A DNA stretch of 42,561 nucleotides, taken from NCBI GenBank assembly GCA_009839615.1, contig VXPH01000130.1, forward strand, positions 1 through 42,561. Direction: 5' to 3'. The notes below the pieces were generated by a model. The model ran no database searches and was not told the DNA's origin. It worked only from the letters and a program-made list of their open reading frames with translations. Shown here in pieces: positions 9,184 to 19,149 of the stretch (position 1 is the first letter of the stretch; each line of letters opens with the position of its first letter). Source of the DNA: Nitrospinota bacterium. GTDB taxonomy: Bacteria; UBA8248. A program made the position numbers and the translations under genes.

Positions 9184-9220
9184 CCCGCCCCGCGCCCGGT
9201 TTCGCGCGGGGCGGGATTTT
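9184..9220 (+). terminator. Rho-independent terminator after SBP paralog 2
   Basis: CCCGCCCCGCGC-CCGGTTTC-GCGCGGGGCGGG (12-bp stem 9184-9195/9204-9215) followed by ATTTT. Confidence 0.75.
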
Positions 9221-9274
9221 CGCCGGGACAAAAACGATTTGAGAGTTTTTTACAGATTCTTTGTAAAATACCCT

Positions 9275-9302
9275 TTGACATATGAAACAATATACGTATC
9301 AT
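9275..9302 (+). promoter_or_regulatory. Sigma70-like promoter for SBP paralog 3
   Basis: TTGACA (9275-9280), 16-nt spacer, TATCAT (9297-9302), in an AT-rich intergenic region. Confidence 0.6.
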
Positions 9303-9476
9303 ATCGCACCTATTGACCGCTTAAATGCGTATCCGGAACTTCGAGAAGTTGATTTTTTCGCGGAGAAATAGTCTGAATTACCGCAATGCCGCCGACAATT
9401 TACGAGCAGTAATTCCATCTTAGTTTTGCTGTTGTAAGGCAGTATTTTTTGTTTCCATTTAAAGGAGTGTAAAGAA

Positions 9477-10673
9477 ATGAAGAAAAGTTTTATCATGATC
9501 CTCGGCTTTGCTCTCGCCCTCACGGCTGCTCCCTTCGTGGAGAAGAGCCACGCGATGGACAAGGTCACCCTGGGGATCGCCATTTCGCAGACGGGCCGCT
9601 ACGCCGAGCCCGCCGGCCGTATGGTGAACTCCTACAAGCTGTACGTCGATCAGGTGAATGCCGGCAAAGGATGGAACGGCAAGAAGATCGACTTCACCAT
9701 CCTGGACGACAAATCGGACAAGCAGACGAGCATCAAGCTCTATGAGAAGCTGATCACGCAGGACAAGGTGAACCTGACCATCGGCCCTTACTCGAGCGGC
9801 ATCACCGACGCCGTGGCCAACGTGCTCGAAAGGTACAAGTACCCCACGATGGCGCCGGGCGCCTCCTCGGGCATCATCTGGAAGAAGGGCCGCAAATATC
9901 TGTTCAACATCATCGCCGTCGCCCAGGACTACCAGAAAGGCGCGGTTCACATCGCTAGGGACATCGGCGTCAAGCGTATCGCCATCATCGGCGAGGACAG
10001 CCTCTTTCCGCGCCAGTCGGCGGAAGGCGCCGTGGACTGGGCGAAGAAGCTCGGCCTCAAGGTGGTGCTGAACGAGAACTACCCGCGCAAGCAGACCGAC
10101 TTCACCGCGCTGCTCCAGAAGATCAAGGCGCGCCGCGCAGAGGCGATCATCTCGAACAGCTACTTCGCGGACGCCGCGGCGCAGATTCGCCAGCTTCGCG
10201 AGCTCAACATCAACATGAAGATTTTCGCCGGAACCGTCGGCCCGGGCCTGCCCAAGTTCGCCAAGCAGCTCGGCGACACGGCGGAGTACGTTCTGGGCTT
10301 CAGCCAGTGGGAGCCGAAGCCGGAAATCCTCAAGAGGCCCGGCATGAGGGCGTTCATCGCGGCGTATGAGAAGCGCTATGGCGCAAAGCCGAACTACCAC
10401 GCGGGCCAGTCCTACGCGTCCCTGCAGATTTTCGGCGACGCGGTGGCGAAAGCCGGCTCCGCGGATCGGGACAAGGTGTGGAAGACCTTGCGCACCATGA
10501 AGACCACGACCATCATCGGTCCCTGGAAAGTGGACGACACGAACCTGAACCAGCATGAGGGCTTGACCTTCCAGATCCTCGACGGCCAGCGCAAGATCGT
10601 ATGGCCCAAGAAGATATCGGAAGTCCCCTACAAGCTGCCGATGCCCAACTGGAAGGACAGGGGCAAGAACTAG
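9477..10673 (+). CDS. Branched-chain amino acid/amide-type ABC transporter substrate-binding protein (paralog 3)
   Basis: MKKSFIMILGFALALTAAPFVEKSHAMDKVTLGIAISQTGRYAEPAGR...; very close to paralog 2. GGAG upstream. Confidence 0.9.
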   Translation: MKKSFIMILGFALALTAAPFVEKSHAMDKVTLGIAISQTGRYAEPAGRMVNSYKLYVDQVNAGKGWNGKKIDFTILDDKSDKQTSIKLYEKLITQDKVNLTIGPYSSGITDAVANVLERYKYPTMAPGASSGIIWKKGRKYLFNIIAVAQDYQKGAVHIARDIGVKRIAIIGEDSLFPRQSAEGAVDWAKKLGLKVVLNENYPRKQTDFTALLQKIKARRAEAIISNSYFADAAAQIRQLRELNINMKIFAGTVGPGLPKFAKQLGDTAEYVLGFSQWEPKPEILKRPGMRAFIAAYEKRYGAKPNYHAGQSYASLQIFGDAVAKAGSADRDKVWKTLRTMKTTTIIGPWKVDDTNLNQHEGLTFQILDGQRKIVWPKKISEVPYKLPMPNWKDRGKN

Positions 10674-10710
10674 GGGTTGCATTAGACGCGAAAATGCAAT
10701 AAATACTTGA

Positions 10711-10772
10711 ACTTTCGCGCCGGGGTTGTTAAAAAGCGGCCCCGGCGCGGAGGCGAAAGTATCTGGTTTTTT
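10711..10772 (+). terminator. Long stem-loop plus T-run between the SBP3 and LivH genes (leaky terminator or processing/stability element)
   Basis: ACTTTCGC-GCCGGGG (10711-10725) pairs with CCCCGGC (10740-10746) and GCGAAAGT (10753-10760), 6-nt bulge; T6 at 10767-10772. Confidence 0.5.
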
Positions 10773-10803
10773 GTGCAGTAGTTTTTCGAGGAAATGATTT
10801 CTC

Positions 10804-11793
10804 ATGCAGGAAAAAGCGGAAATCCGTAGCAAATACTGGCTGGCCGTTTTTTTGGTAGCGGCGTATACCATTCCCTTCGCCGTCGGTATTTATACGGAAA
10901 ACGTATTCTTCGACCTCCAGTGGCTGGCGGACTTGACCACCGTCATCCTGAACGGGATCATGCAGGGCGGCGTATACGCCATGTTCGCCGTGGGGCTCAC
11001 CCTCATCTTCGGCGTCATGCGCATCATCAACGTGGCGCACGGCGAATTGGTGATGCTGGGCGCCTACCTGACCTGGATGTTCTTTTTCTACGTGGGGGTC
11101 GACCCGCTCCTCGCCTTGTTCATCACGCTCCCCATCGCTTTCATCATCGGGCTCCTTATCCAGAAGCTGCTCTTGAACGCCGTGGTGGGCGGGCCGGAAC
11201 TGACGCCCCTGCTGATAACATTCGGTATGGGCCTCACGATTATTCATATCGTCGAAGCCATTTTCACCACGGACTATCGCACCATCCCCTACGCTCCCGA
11301 CGCGTTCCAACTCACCGAAACCATCGCGGTGAGCAGGAGCAAGATCATCAGCTTCGTGATGGCCGCCTTCATCTCCATTACCGTCTTCATTTTTCTGAAA
11401 ATCCACCGCATCGGCAAGGCGATACGCGCGACGGCGCAGAACGCGGACGTCGCCATGGTCTGCGGCATCAACATTTTCCATATCTACATGATCACCTCGG
11501 GTCTCGCTGCGGCCCTTGCGGTAGCGGGCGGCGCCCTGGTGTCGATTCAGTTCGGCTTTAACCCCGAAACGGGTGTCTTGTATACGCTTCAGGCCTTCGC
11601 CATCATCGTGCTCGGAGGCAGGGGCCACTATATCGGTGCGCTCATCGGAGGAGTGATGCTCGCGGTCATCGAGAGCCTCATCTCCTTCATGATTCCCAAC
11701 GGCACCGCCATGGTGGAAATTGCGTCCTACGGGATGATGGTTTTCGTGCTGCTGATCAGGCCTCGCGGCCTGATGGGGCCGAAAGAAAACTAG
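10804..11793 (+). CDS. livH: Branched-chain amino acid ABC transporter permease (LivH type)
   Basis: ILNGIMQGGVYAMFAVGLTLIFGVMRIINVAHGELVMLGAY; multi-TM; IVLGGRGHYIGALIGG. Confidence 0.9.
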   Translation: MQEKAEIRSKYWLAVFLVAAYTIPFAVGIYTENVFFDLQWLADLTTVILNGIMQGGVYAMFAVGLTLIFGVMRIINVAHGELVMLGAYLTWMFFFYVGVDPLLALFITLPIAFIIGLLIQKLLLNAVVGGPELTPLLITFGMGLTIIHIVEAIFTTDYRTIPYAPDAFQLTETIAVSRSKIISFVMAAFISITVFIFLKIHRIGKAIRATAQNADVAMVCGINIFHIYMITSGLAAALAVAGGALVSIQFGFNPETGVLYTLQAFAIIVLGGRGHYIGALIGGVMLAVIESLISFMIPNGTAMVEIASYGMMVFVLLIRPRGLMGPKEN

Positions 11794-11804
11794 GAGAGAT
11801 CTGA

Positions 11805-12743
11805 ATGGCCCAAAATGAACACCTCCGCAACTTCGGGATGCTGGCCATACTCATAATCATCCTGTGTGCGTTGCCCTCGAATATCAACCTGTACCAGCGT
11901 TCCGTCATCATGTTCACGATGATGTACGTGGTTCTTTCCTTGAGCTGGAACATCATCAGCGGCTACACGGGCTACGTATCTTTCGGCCACGTGATGTTCT
12001 ACGGCATCGGAGCCTACGCCACGGGCATTCTGGTGGTGGACTACGGCTGGCACTGGATTCCGACTCTCTTCGTGGGCGTGTTCGTCTCCTTCGTGGTCTC
12101 GTTGATAATCGGGTTTCCGGTTTTGCGGCTCAAAGGCCCGTATTTCGCCATCGCCATGCTCGGCGCGGCGGAGGGTACGCGCGTGGTGGCCACGGTGTGG
12201 GAGGACCTCACGCACGGCGGCGAGGGTATCGGGCTTCCCAACATCGAAAACTCATTTGAAACGTATTTCGCCATGCTGGTGGTCATGCTGGTCACCATTA
12301 TCGTGTCCTATTGGGTGGGGCATTCGAGGTTCGGGATCCGCCTGAACGCCATCCGCGAGGACGAAATCGCCGCGGAGAGCCTGGGAATCAACAGCACGTT
12401 CTACAAGCTCTTCGCCTTCGCGCTCTCCGCCATCTTCCCGGCGGCGGCCGGCGGCATTCAGGCGTACAAGGTTCTCTACATCGACCCCGAAACGGAGTTC
12501 TTCATCCTCGTAACCATCTACATGAAGCTGTTCGCCATGTTCGGCGGCAAGGGAACGGTGATCGGCCCCATTCTGGGCACGTTCGTCCTGTATATCGTCC
12601 AGGAGATCACCTGGGTGAAATTCCCGACGGCGCACCTCATCGCCTTCGGCGTCTTCATCGTCCTCGTGGCGCGCTTCATGCCGCGCGGTCTGATGGGTTT
12701 CGCCATCGACAAGGGCTGGGCGCGCAAGGGAATGGTCCACTAA
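11805..12743 (+). CDS. livM: Branched-chain amino acid ABC transporter permease (LivM type)
   Basis: LSLSWNIISGYTGYVSFGHVMFYGIGAYATGIL...AIREDEIAAESLGINSTFYKLFAFALSAIFPAAAGG. Confidence 0.9.
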   Translation: MAQNEHLRNFGMLAILIIILCALPSNINLYQRSVIMFTMMYVVLSLSWNIISGYTGYVSFGHVMFYGIGAYATGILVVDYGWHWIPTLFVGVFVSFVVSLIIGFPVLRLKGPYFAIAMLGAAEGTRVVATVWEDLTHGGEGIGLPNIENSFETYFAMLVVMLVTIIVSYWVGHSRFGIRLNAIREDEIAAESLGINSTFYKLFAFALSAIFPAAAGGIQAYKVLYIDPETEFFILVTIYMKLFAMFGGKGTVIGPILGTFVLYIVQEITWVKFPTAHLIAFGVFIVLVARFMPRGLMGFAIDKGWARKGMVH

Positions 12744-12764
12744 GAAACGGAGCAGCGCAAGAAA

Positions 12765-13490
12765 ATGGCCGACATGGAAATCGCCCTCGACATTCAGCAC
12801 CTGAAAAAGTACTTCGGGGGCATCAAGGCGGTGGACGGGTGCACCTTCCAGGTGCCCAGGGGACAGATATCGGGCCTGATCGGGCCGAACGGCGCCGGCA
12901 AGACCACCACGTTCAACCTGCTCACGGGCGTTCTCGAGGCGGACAGCGGCGAGGTGATCTACAACGGTGAGAACATCGTGGGTCTCAAGCCCTATGAAAT
13001 CTTCAACAGGGGCATCAGCCGCACCTTCCAGATCACGCGCATCTACCGGGAAATGACGGTGTTCGAGAACATGCTCTCGGCCTCCAGCATGAAGATGCCC
13101 GTGCGCGAGGCGCGCGAGCGGGCGGAGCAGTTGATGGAGTTCGTCACGCTCACGAAACTTCGCGGCGAATACGGCGGAAACCTCTCCTACGGACAGCAGA
13201 AACTCCTGGAATTCGCCCGCGCCCTGATGACGGACCCCGACCTCATCCTCCTCGATGAGCCGGCCGCCGGCGTCAACAGGACCCTGCTCAACAACCTGCT
13301 CGACCATATTCACCATCTTCAGGAAGAACAGGGGAAGACGATTCTCATCGTCGAGCACGACATGAACGTCATCATGAACCACTGCGAAAAAGTGTTCGTC
13401 CTGGACTACGGTGTGAAAATCGCCGAGGGTCTGCCCGAGGATATTCAGACGAACGAAGACGTTATCGAAGCATATTTTGGACACAGATAA
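12765..13490 (+). CDS. livG: ABC transporter ATP-binding protein LivG
   Basis: Walker A GPNGAGKTT, signature LSYGQQK, Walker B LILLDEPAAGVN. Confidence 0.92.
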   Translation: MADMEIALDIQHLKKYFGGIKAVDGCTFQVPRGQISGLIGPNGAGKTTTFNLLTGVLEADSGEVIYNGENIVGLKPYEIFNRGISRTFQITRIYREMTVFENMLSASSMKMPVREARERAEQLMEFVTLTKLRGEYGGNLSYGQQKLLEFARALMTDPDLILLDEPAAGVNRTLLNNLLDHIHHLQEEQGKTILIVEHDMNVIMNHCEKVFVLDYGVKIAEGLPEDIQTNEDVIEAYFGHR

Positions 13491-14204
13491 ATGTCACTAT
13501 TAGAACTCAAGGACATCAATGCGGGGTACGGCAGAATCCAGATACTCCACGACGTCTCGCTTCATGTGAACGAAAACGAAGTGGTGGCCGTCATCGGGCC
13601 GAACGGCGCGGGAAAATCCACGACCTTCAAGATCATCATGGGCTTTATCAACTACCTCGGCGGCGAGATAGAATTCGACGGACAGAACATCGTGGGCTTC
13701 CGGCCCGACCAGATTCTGGGCCGGGGACTGGGCTACGTGCCGCAGGGACGTATCGTCTTCAACCAGATGACGGTCAAGGAAAACCTGGAGATGGGCGCCT
13801 ACATCGAGCGCGATCAGAAGAAAATCGACGAGGCGATGGACTATGTATTCACGCTCTTCCCGCGCCTCGGTGAGCGGCAGAAGCAGTTGGGAGGCACGAT
13901 GAGCGGCGGTGAGCAGCAAATGCTGGCCATGGGCCGCGCTCTGATGACAAGGCCAAAGATGATCATGCTCGATGAACCTTCCCTTGGGTTGAGCCCCCGT
14001 TTCGTGACCGAAGTGTTCGAGAAAATCGTGAGCCTCGCCAAAGAGGGGTTGACCATCATGCTCGTCGAGCAGAACGCCGCGCGCGCCCTGGAGATTTCGG
14101 ACCGCGGCTACGTGCTGGAACTCGGCAGGAACCGCTATCAAGGTGGCGGCCACGAACTCCTGAACAACCAGGAAGTCAAGATGATGTACCTGGGCGGCGG
14201 CTAG
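13491..14204 (+). CDS. livF: ABC transporter ATP-binding protein LivF
   Basis: Walker A GPNGAGKST, MSGGEQQMLAMGRALM, MIMLDEPSLGLSP; starts immediately after the livG stop. Confidence 0.92.
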   Translation: MSLLELKDINAGYGRIQILHDVSLHVNENEVVAVIGPNGAGKSTTFKIIMGFINYLGGEIEFDGQNIVGFRPDQILGRGLGYVPQGRIVFNQMTVKENLEMGAYIERDQKKIDEAMDYVFTLFPRLGERQKQLGGTMSGGEQQMLAMGRALMTRPKMIMLDEPSLGLSPRFVTEVFEKIVSLAKEGLTIMLVEQNAARALEISDRGYVLELGRNRYQGGGHELLNNQEVKMMYLGGG

Positions 14205-14379
14205 CGCCCTCTCATCCCTCGGCAATCGTATCCTCTGAAAACCTGAAGCGCCCCGGACGCTCCGTCCGATGAATCTCCCCACTTTGTTATCCACATCGCC
14301 CGGACAGCCTCCTTTGCGCTAGGCTTGCGCTCCGACTCTATGCTATAAATGCTTGCTCCGCCGGGGAGGGATTCGCCAG

Positions 14380-15030
14380 ATGATCCGCGTGAAGATTTGT
14401 GGAGTCACGACCGTCGAGGATGCGGAATTCGCCCTGGCGGCCGGCGCCGATGCCCTGGGGCTGAATTTCGTTCCGGGCACTCCCCGGTGTCTGGATTTGG
14501 AGCAGGCGAGAGAGATAGCCGATTCGTTGCCTCCTTTCGGGACGCGGGTCGGCGTTTTCGTGAACGAGACCTCCGGGCGCGTGCTGGAAATCGCGCGCCG
14601 GGTCGGTTTGGATGCGGCGCAGCTTCATGGCGACGAGTCGCCCGAGGATTGCCGCCGGCTCATGGAGCAGGGCTTGCGCGTGATCCGGGGTTTGAGGGTC
14701 AAGGGGCCCGAGACGATAGCGCGAATAAACGACTTTCCAGGCTGCGCCATATTGCTGGACGCCTACGTGAAGGGCGCGCTCGGGGGCACGGGCGAGACCT
14801 TCGATTGGGAATTGGCCCGTCAGGCGGCAGAGGCGAGGCCCATCATCCTCTCGGGCGGCCTCAAGCCCGGGAACGTGGCCGAAGCCGTGAGGAGCGTTCA
14901 GCCCTACGGGGTGGATTCGAGCAGCGGCGTGGAGGGCGCGGTTTTGGCCCGTAAGGACCCCGAGCGGGTCGTGGAATTCATTCAAAACGCGCGCGCGGCG
15001 ATAACGGAACTCGAGGAAATGAGAAGATGA
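14380..15030 (+). CDS. trpF: Phosphoribosylanthranilate isomerase
   Basis: [30 protein letters not shown]...[29 protein letters not shown]; followed by trpBA. Confidence 0.93.
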   Translation: MIRVKICGVTTVEDAEFALAAGADALGLNFVPGTPRCLDLEQAREIADSLPPFGTRVGVFVNETSGRVLEIARRVGLDAAQLHGDESPEDCRRLMEQGLRVIRGLRVKGPETIARINDFPGCAILLDAYVKGALGGTGETFDWELARQAAEARPIILSGGLKPGNVAEAVRSVQPYGVDSSSGVEGAVLARKDPERVVEFIQNARAAITELEEMRR

Positions 15031-16244
15031 GCGAATTGGTCTCCAGGGGAAGGTTCGGTCGGTTCGGGGGGCGCTATGTCCCGGAAACCCTCATGCCCGC
15101 CCTCGAAGAACTGGAAGTTGCTTACGAGGAAGCCCGGAGCGACCCGGCGTATCACGAAGAACTCGCCGATTACTTGAGAGAATTCGTGGGCAGGCCCACG
15201 CCGCTCTATCTGGCCGAGCGCCTCTCCGATGACCTGGGGGTGCTCAGGGTCTATCTCAAGCGTGAGGATCTCTGCCACACGGGTGCTCACAAGATAAACA
15301 ACACGCTCGCCCAGGTCCTACTGGCCCGGAGACTGGGGAAAACGCGCATCATCGCGGAGACGGGCGCGGGCCAGCACGGCGTGGCCACCGCCACGGCGGC
15401 GGCGCTGTTCGGCCTCGACTGCGACATCTACATGGGCGAGGAGGACATCGGCAGGCAATCGCTCAACGTGTTCCGCATGCGCCTTCTGGGCGCGCGGGTG
15501 ATTCCGGTCACCTCGGGCAGCAAGACCTTGAAGGACGCCACGAACGAGACGCTGCGTGACTGGACGGCCTCGGTGCGGACGACCCACTACATCATCGGCT
15601 CGGTGGTGGGGCCGCATCCGTTCCCGGAGATGATACGCGATTTCCAGTCCGTCATCGGGCGCGAGGCGCGCGAGCAGATTCTCGAGGCCGAAGGCCGGCT
15701 TCCCGACGCCTGCGTGGCCTGCGTCGGAGGCGGGAGCAATTCCATCGGCCTGTTCCATCCCTTCGTGGAGGATGAAGACATCGAACTCATTGGCGTGGAA
15801 GCCGGGGGCCGGGGTCTGGACACCGAGGAGCACGGCGCGTCCCTGAGCGCCGGCCGCGTGGGTGTTCTTCACGGCTGCGAGACGTTCCTGCTCTATGACG
15901 ATGATGGCCAGATCATCCCCGCGCATTCGGTGTCCGCGGGTCTCGATTATCCGGGCGTGGGGCCCGAACATTCGTTTTTGAAGGATTCCGGGCGGGCGCG
16001 CTACGTGACGGTCGAAGACCACGACGCGCTCAAGGCGTTTCAGAAGCTCTCCGTGCTGGAGGGCATCATTCCCGCATTCGAGAGCGCCCACGCGATTTCC
16101 TATCTGGATCGCCTGGCCGAGGAGACGAGGGAGGCGGGCGGCATGAAGACCGTGGTGCTGTGCCTCTCGGGACGCGGAGACAAGGACGTGCATCAAGCGG
16201 AAGGATTCCTGTCGGAAATGCTCGATGACGAGGAAGTGCGCTGA
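15027..16244 (+). CDS. trpB: Tryptophan synthase beta chain
   Basis: [27 protein letters not shown] (PLP Lys), [24 protein letters not shown]. Confidence 0.96.
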   Translation: MSELVSRGRFGRFGGRYVPETLMPALEELEVAYEEARSDPAYHEELADYLREFVGRPTPLYLAERLSDDLGVLRVYLKREDLCHTGAHKINNTLAQVLLARRLGKTRIIAETGAGQHGVATATAAALFGLDCDIYMGEEDIGRQSLNVFRMRLLGARVIPVTSGSKTLKDATNETLRDWTASVRTTHYIIGSVVGPHPFPEMIRDFQSVIGREAREQILEAEGRLPDACVACVGGGSNSIGLFHPFVEDEDIELIGVEAGGRGLDTEEHGASLSAGRVGVLHGCETFLLYDDDGQIIPAHSVSAGLDYPGVGPEHSFLKDSGRARYVTVEDHDALKAFQKLSVLEGIIPAFESAHAISYLDRLAEETREAGGMKTVVLCLSGRGDKDVHQAEGFLSEMLDDEEVR

Positions 16245-17062
16245 TGGGCGGCAGGCTGGAAGCGTGTTTCGACCGTTTGCGCACGGAGGGCCGGGCCGGT
16301 CTGTTCCCGTTCATCACCGCGGGCGATCCGGACCTGGACTTCACCCGCGAACTGCTGCCCCTCATGACCGAGGCGGGAGCGGACGGCTTCGAGGTAGGGG
16401 TTCCCTTCAGCGATCCCCTGGCGGACGGCCCCACCATCCAGAGATCGAGCATGCGCTCGCTTGCGGAGGGGACGCGCCTGAGCGGCGTCCTGGAGATGGT
16501 CGGAGATGTCCGCGCGGATATACCCGATACGCCCCTGGTGCTGATGACGTATTACAACCCCATCATCGCTATGGGCCTCGCGGAATTTGTGCGCGGCGCA
16601 TCGCAGGTGGGGGCCGATGCCGTCATCGTGCCCGACCTGCCCCCCGAAGAGGCGGACGCGCTCCTCGGCATCATGAACGATTATCCGCTCGATCCCGTCT
16701 TCATGCTTGCGCCCACGAGCACGCAGGAGCGCATCGAGCTGGTGAACGACGCAGGCGGGGGCTTCATCTACTACGTCGGGCAGATGGGGGTCACCGGCGC
16801 GCGCGATGCGCTGGATTCGGATTTGGGCGCCACGCTGGCGAGGATCAACCGGGTGAAGAACCGCCCCGTCCTCGTGGGGTTCGGCATCAAGACGCCCGAG
16901 CAGGCCGCGGAGGTGGCCGGGCACGCAGACGGGGTCATCGTGGGCAGCGCCCTTATCGACGTGATGGAGGCGCAGGCGTCGCGCGAGAGCAAGATGCGGG
17001 CGGCTTGCGATTACATCGCCTCATTGCGGGAAGGTCTCGATCGATCGAAGACGGTTTCCTGA
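16244..17062 (+). CDS. trpA: Tryptophan synthase alpha chain
   Basis: LFPFITAGDPDLDFT, EVGVPFSDPLADGPTIQRS, VPDLPPEEAD, GFGIKTPEQA. Confidence 0.95.
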   Translation: MGGRLEACFDRLRTEGRAGLFPFITAGDPDLDFTRELLPLMTEAGADGFEVGVPFSDPLADGPTIQRSSMRSLAEGTRLSGVLEMVGDVRADIPDTPLVLMTYYNPIIAMGLAEFVRGASQVGADAVIVPDLPPEEADALLGIMNDYPLDPVFMLAPTSTQERIELVNDAGGGFIYYVGQMGVTGARDALDSDLGATLARINRVKNRPVLVGFGIKTPEQAAEVAGHADGVIVGSALIDVMEAQASRESKMRAACDYIASLREGLDRSKTVS

Positions 17063-17117
17063 CAATCAATTTCAACATGATGCGTAAGAATCTGCAGATT
17101 ATTCCGAGGGTAATGCC

Positions 17118-18530
17118 ATGTCGAAAAACACGCTGTACGATAAGGTCTGGGATTCCCACACCGTAGCCAGGCTCGATTCGGGGCAGGACCAGATTTTCAT
17201 CGGTCTGCACCTCATCCATGAGGTCACGACGCCCCAGGCGTTCGGGATGCTCAAGGAAATCGGGTCCGGCGTCGCTTTTCCCGGCCGCACGATAGGGACC
17301 GTGGACCACATCATCCCCACGCTCAGCCAGATCAGACCCTATGAGGACGATCAGGCCGAGCGGATGATGGCCGCTCTGGAGCAGAACGTGAACGAGTTCG
17401 GCGTCCGCTTTCTGCACCTGGATTCGGGCAAGCAGGGCATCGTCCACGTCATCGGGCCGGAGTTGGGGCTCAGCCAGCCGGGCATGACCATCGCCTGCGG
17501 CGACAGCCACACCAGCACCCACGGCGCGATGGGGTCTCTGGGCTTCGGCATCGGCACGACCGAGGTGGGCCACGTCCTGGCGACGCAGACCCTGGCGCTC
17601 AACCGCCTGAAGGTGAAGCGGATCGAGGTCACGGGCGCTCTAAGCCCCGGCGTGACGCCTAAGGACGTGACTTTGCGCGTCATTCACGATCTGGGCATCA
17701 AGGGCGGTCTGGGCTTCGCCTACGAATACGGCGGCGACGTTTTCGACGCCATGTCGATGGAAGGGCGCATGACGGTCTGCAACATGAGCATCGAGGGCGG
17801 CGCCCGCATCGGCTACGTGAACCCGGACCAGACGACGTTCGATTATCTGGAAGGCCGCGAGTTCAGCCCCGAGGGAGAGGCTTGGGAGCGTGGCGTGGCG
17901 TACTGGCGCGAGATCGCCTCGGGCGATGACGCGGAATATGACGACGTCTACGAGATCGCGGGCGAATCCATCGAGCCGATGGTCACATGGGGCATCAACC
18001 CCGGCCACTCGGTCGGGATTTCACAGCCGCTCCCCGAGGTTGGCAGCTTCGCGGGCGAGGACAGGAAGACGGCGGAACACGGCTATGAATTCATGGACTT
18101 GAGGCCCGGCGAGTCGATTCTGGGCACGAAGGTCGACGTCGCCTTCCTGGGTTCGTGCACGAATTCGAGAATCTCCGACTTGCGCGAGGGCGCGCGTCTG
18201 ATGAAGGGCAACAAGGTGCACCCGGGCGTCAGGATGCTGGTGGTGCCCGGCTCCCAGCAGGTGAAGCAGCAGGCCGAGGACGAGGGGCTGCACGAAGTTT
18301 TCACCGAAGCCGGCGCGGAATGGCGCGAAGCGGGGTGTTCGATGTGCCTGGGCATGAACCCGGACAAGCTCGTGGGCGCCGAGCGAAGCATTTCCACCTC
18401 GAATCGCAATTTCATCGGGCGCCAGGGCAGCCCGCGCGGAAGAACGCATCTCGGCAGTCCGGCGGTCGTCGTCTCATCGGCGGTTGCGGGCTGCATCGCG
18501 GACCCCAGAGAGATGGGAGAACAAGCATGA
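17118..18530 (+). CDS. leuC: 3-isopropylmalate dehydratase large subunit
   Basis: [62 protein letters not shown] (Fe-S Cys). Confidence 0.95.
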   Translation: MSKNTLYDKVWDSHTVARLDSGQDQIFIGLHLIHEVTTPQAFGMLKEIGSGVAFPGRTIGTVDHIIPTLSQIRPYEDDQAERMMAALEQNVNEFGVRFLHLDSGKQGIVHVIGPELGLSQPGMTIACGDSHTSTHGAMGSLGFGIGTTEVGHVLATQTLALNRLKVKRIEVTGALSPGVTPKDVTLRVIHDLGIKGGLGFAYEYGGDVFDAMSMEGRMTVCNMSIEGGARIGYVNPDQTTFDYLEGREFSPEGEAWERGVAYWREIASGDDAEYDDVYEIAGESIEPMVTWGINPGHSVGISQPLPEVGSFAGEDRKTAEHGYEFMDLRPGESILGTKVDVAFLGSCTNSRISDLREGARLMKGNKVHPGVRMLVVPGSQQVKQQAEDEGLHEVFTEAGAEWREAGCSMCLGMNPDKLVGAERSISTSNRNFIGRQGSPRGRTHLGSPAVVVSSAVAGCIADPREMGEQA

Positions 18531-19135
18531 GCACGAAAAGAATCGAAAAAATCGTGGGCAAGGCCATTCCCATGCCCCGCGACGACATCGATACGGACAG
18601 GATCACGCCGGCCCGTTTTCTCAAGTCCATCACCTTCGAGGGCATCGAGAAGGCGCTGTTCTGCGATGAGCGCGAGAACACGCCCGATCACCCCGTCGAC
18701 AACCCCGCTCACAAAGGGGCGAACATGATGTTCGTGGGCAAGAACTTCGGTTCGGGCTCCTCGCGCGAGCATGCTCCGCAGGCGCTCAAGCGCTTCGGTA
18801 TCGACGTGCTCATAGGTGTTTCGTTCGCCGAGATTTTCGCGGGGAACTGCTTCGCCATCGGCGTGCCGCTCGGCGTGGCGTCGGCGGATGACGTGAACGC
18901 GCTGATCAGACAGGCGCAGGAAGAACCGGAGACGCACTTCACCGTGGATATCGGAAATTCCACGGTCAGCTACGGCGATCGCGTGATTCCCATCGACATC
19001 CAGGAGACGCGCAAGGCCGCCTTTTTGGCCGGCACGTGGGACATGCTCGCCAATTTGCGGGGAAATCTCCCCCAGGTCGAAGAGGTGGCTACCCGCCTGC
19101 CATATGTCACGAATTTCGATAGCGAAGCGCAATAG
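18527..19135 (+). CDS. leuD: 3-isopropylmalate dehydratase small subunit
   Basis: [32 protein letters not shown]...[48 protein letters not shown] overlap with leuC. Confidence 0.95.
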   Translation: MSTKRIEKIVGKAIPMPRDDIDTDRITPARFLKSITFEGIEKALFCDERENTPDHPVDNPAHKGANMMFVGKNFGSGSSREHAPQALKRFGIDVLIGVSFAEIFAGNCFAIGVPLGVASADDVNALIRQAQEEPETHFTVDIGNSTVSYGDRVIPIDIQETRKAAFLAGTWDMLANLRGNLPQVEEVATRLPYVTNFDSEAQ

Positions 19136-19149
19136 AAGGGGATTTTTCG

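Noticed and set aside
9459-10871. 470-aa minus-strand ORF antisense to SBP paralog 3 (similar ones at 7882..9231 and 6637..7581)
   Set aside because: Antisense frames of three homologous genes necessarily resemble one another; the plus strand encodes clear SBPs with signal peptides and RBSs.
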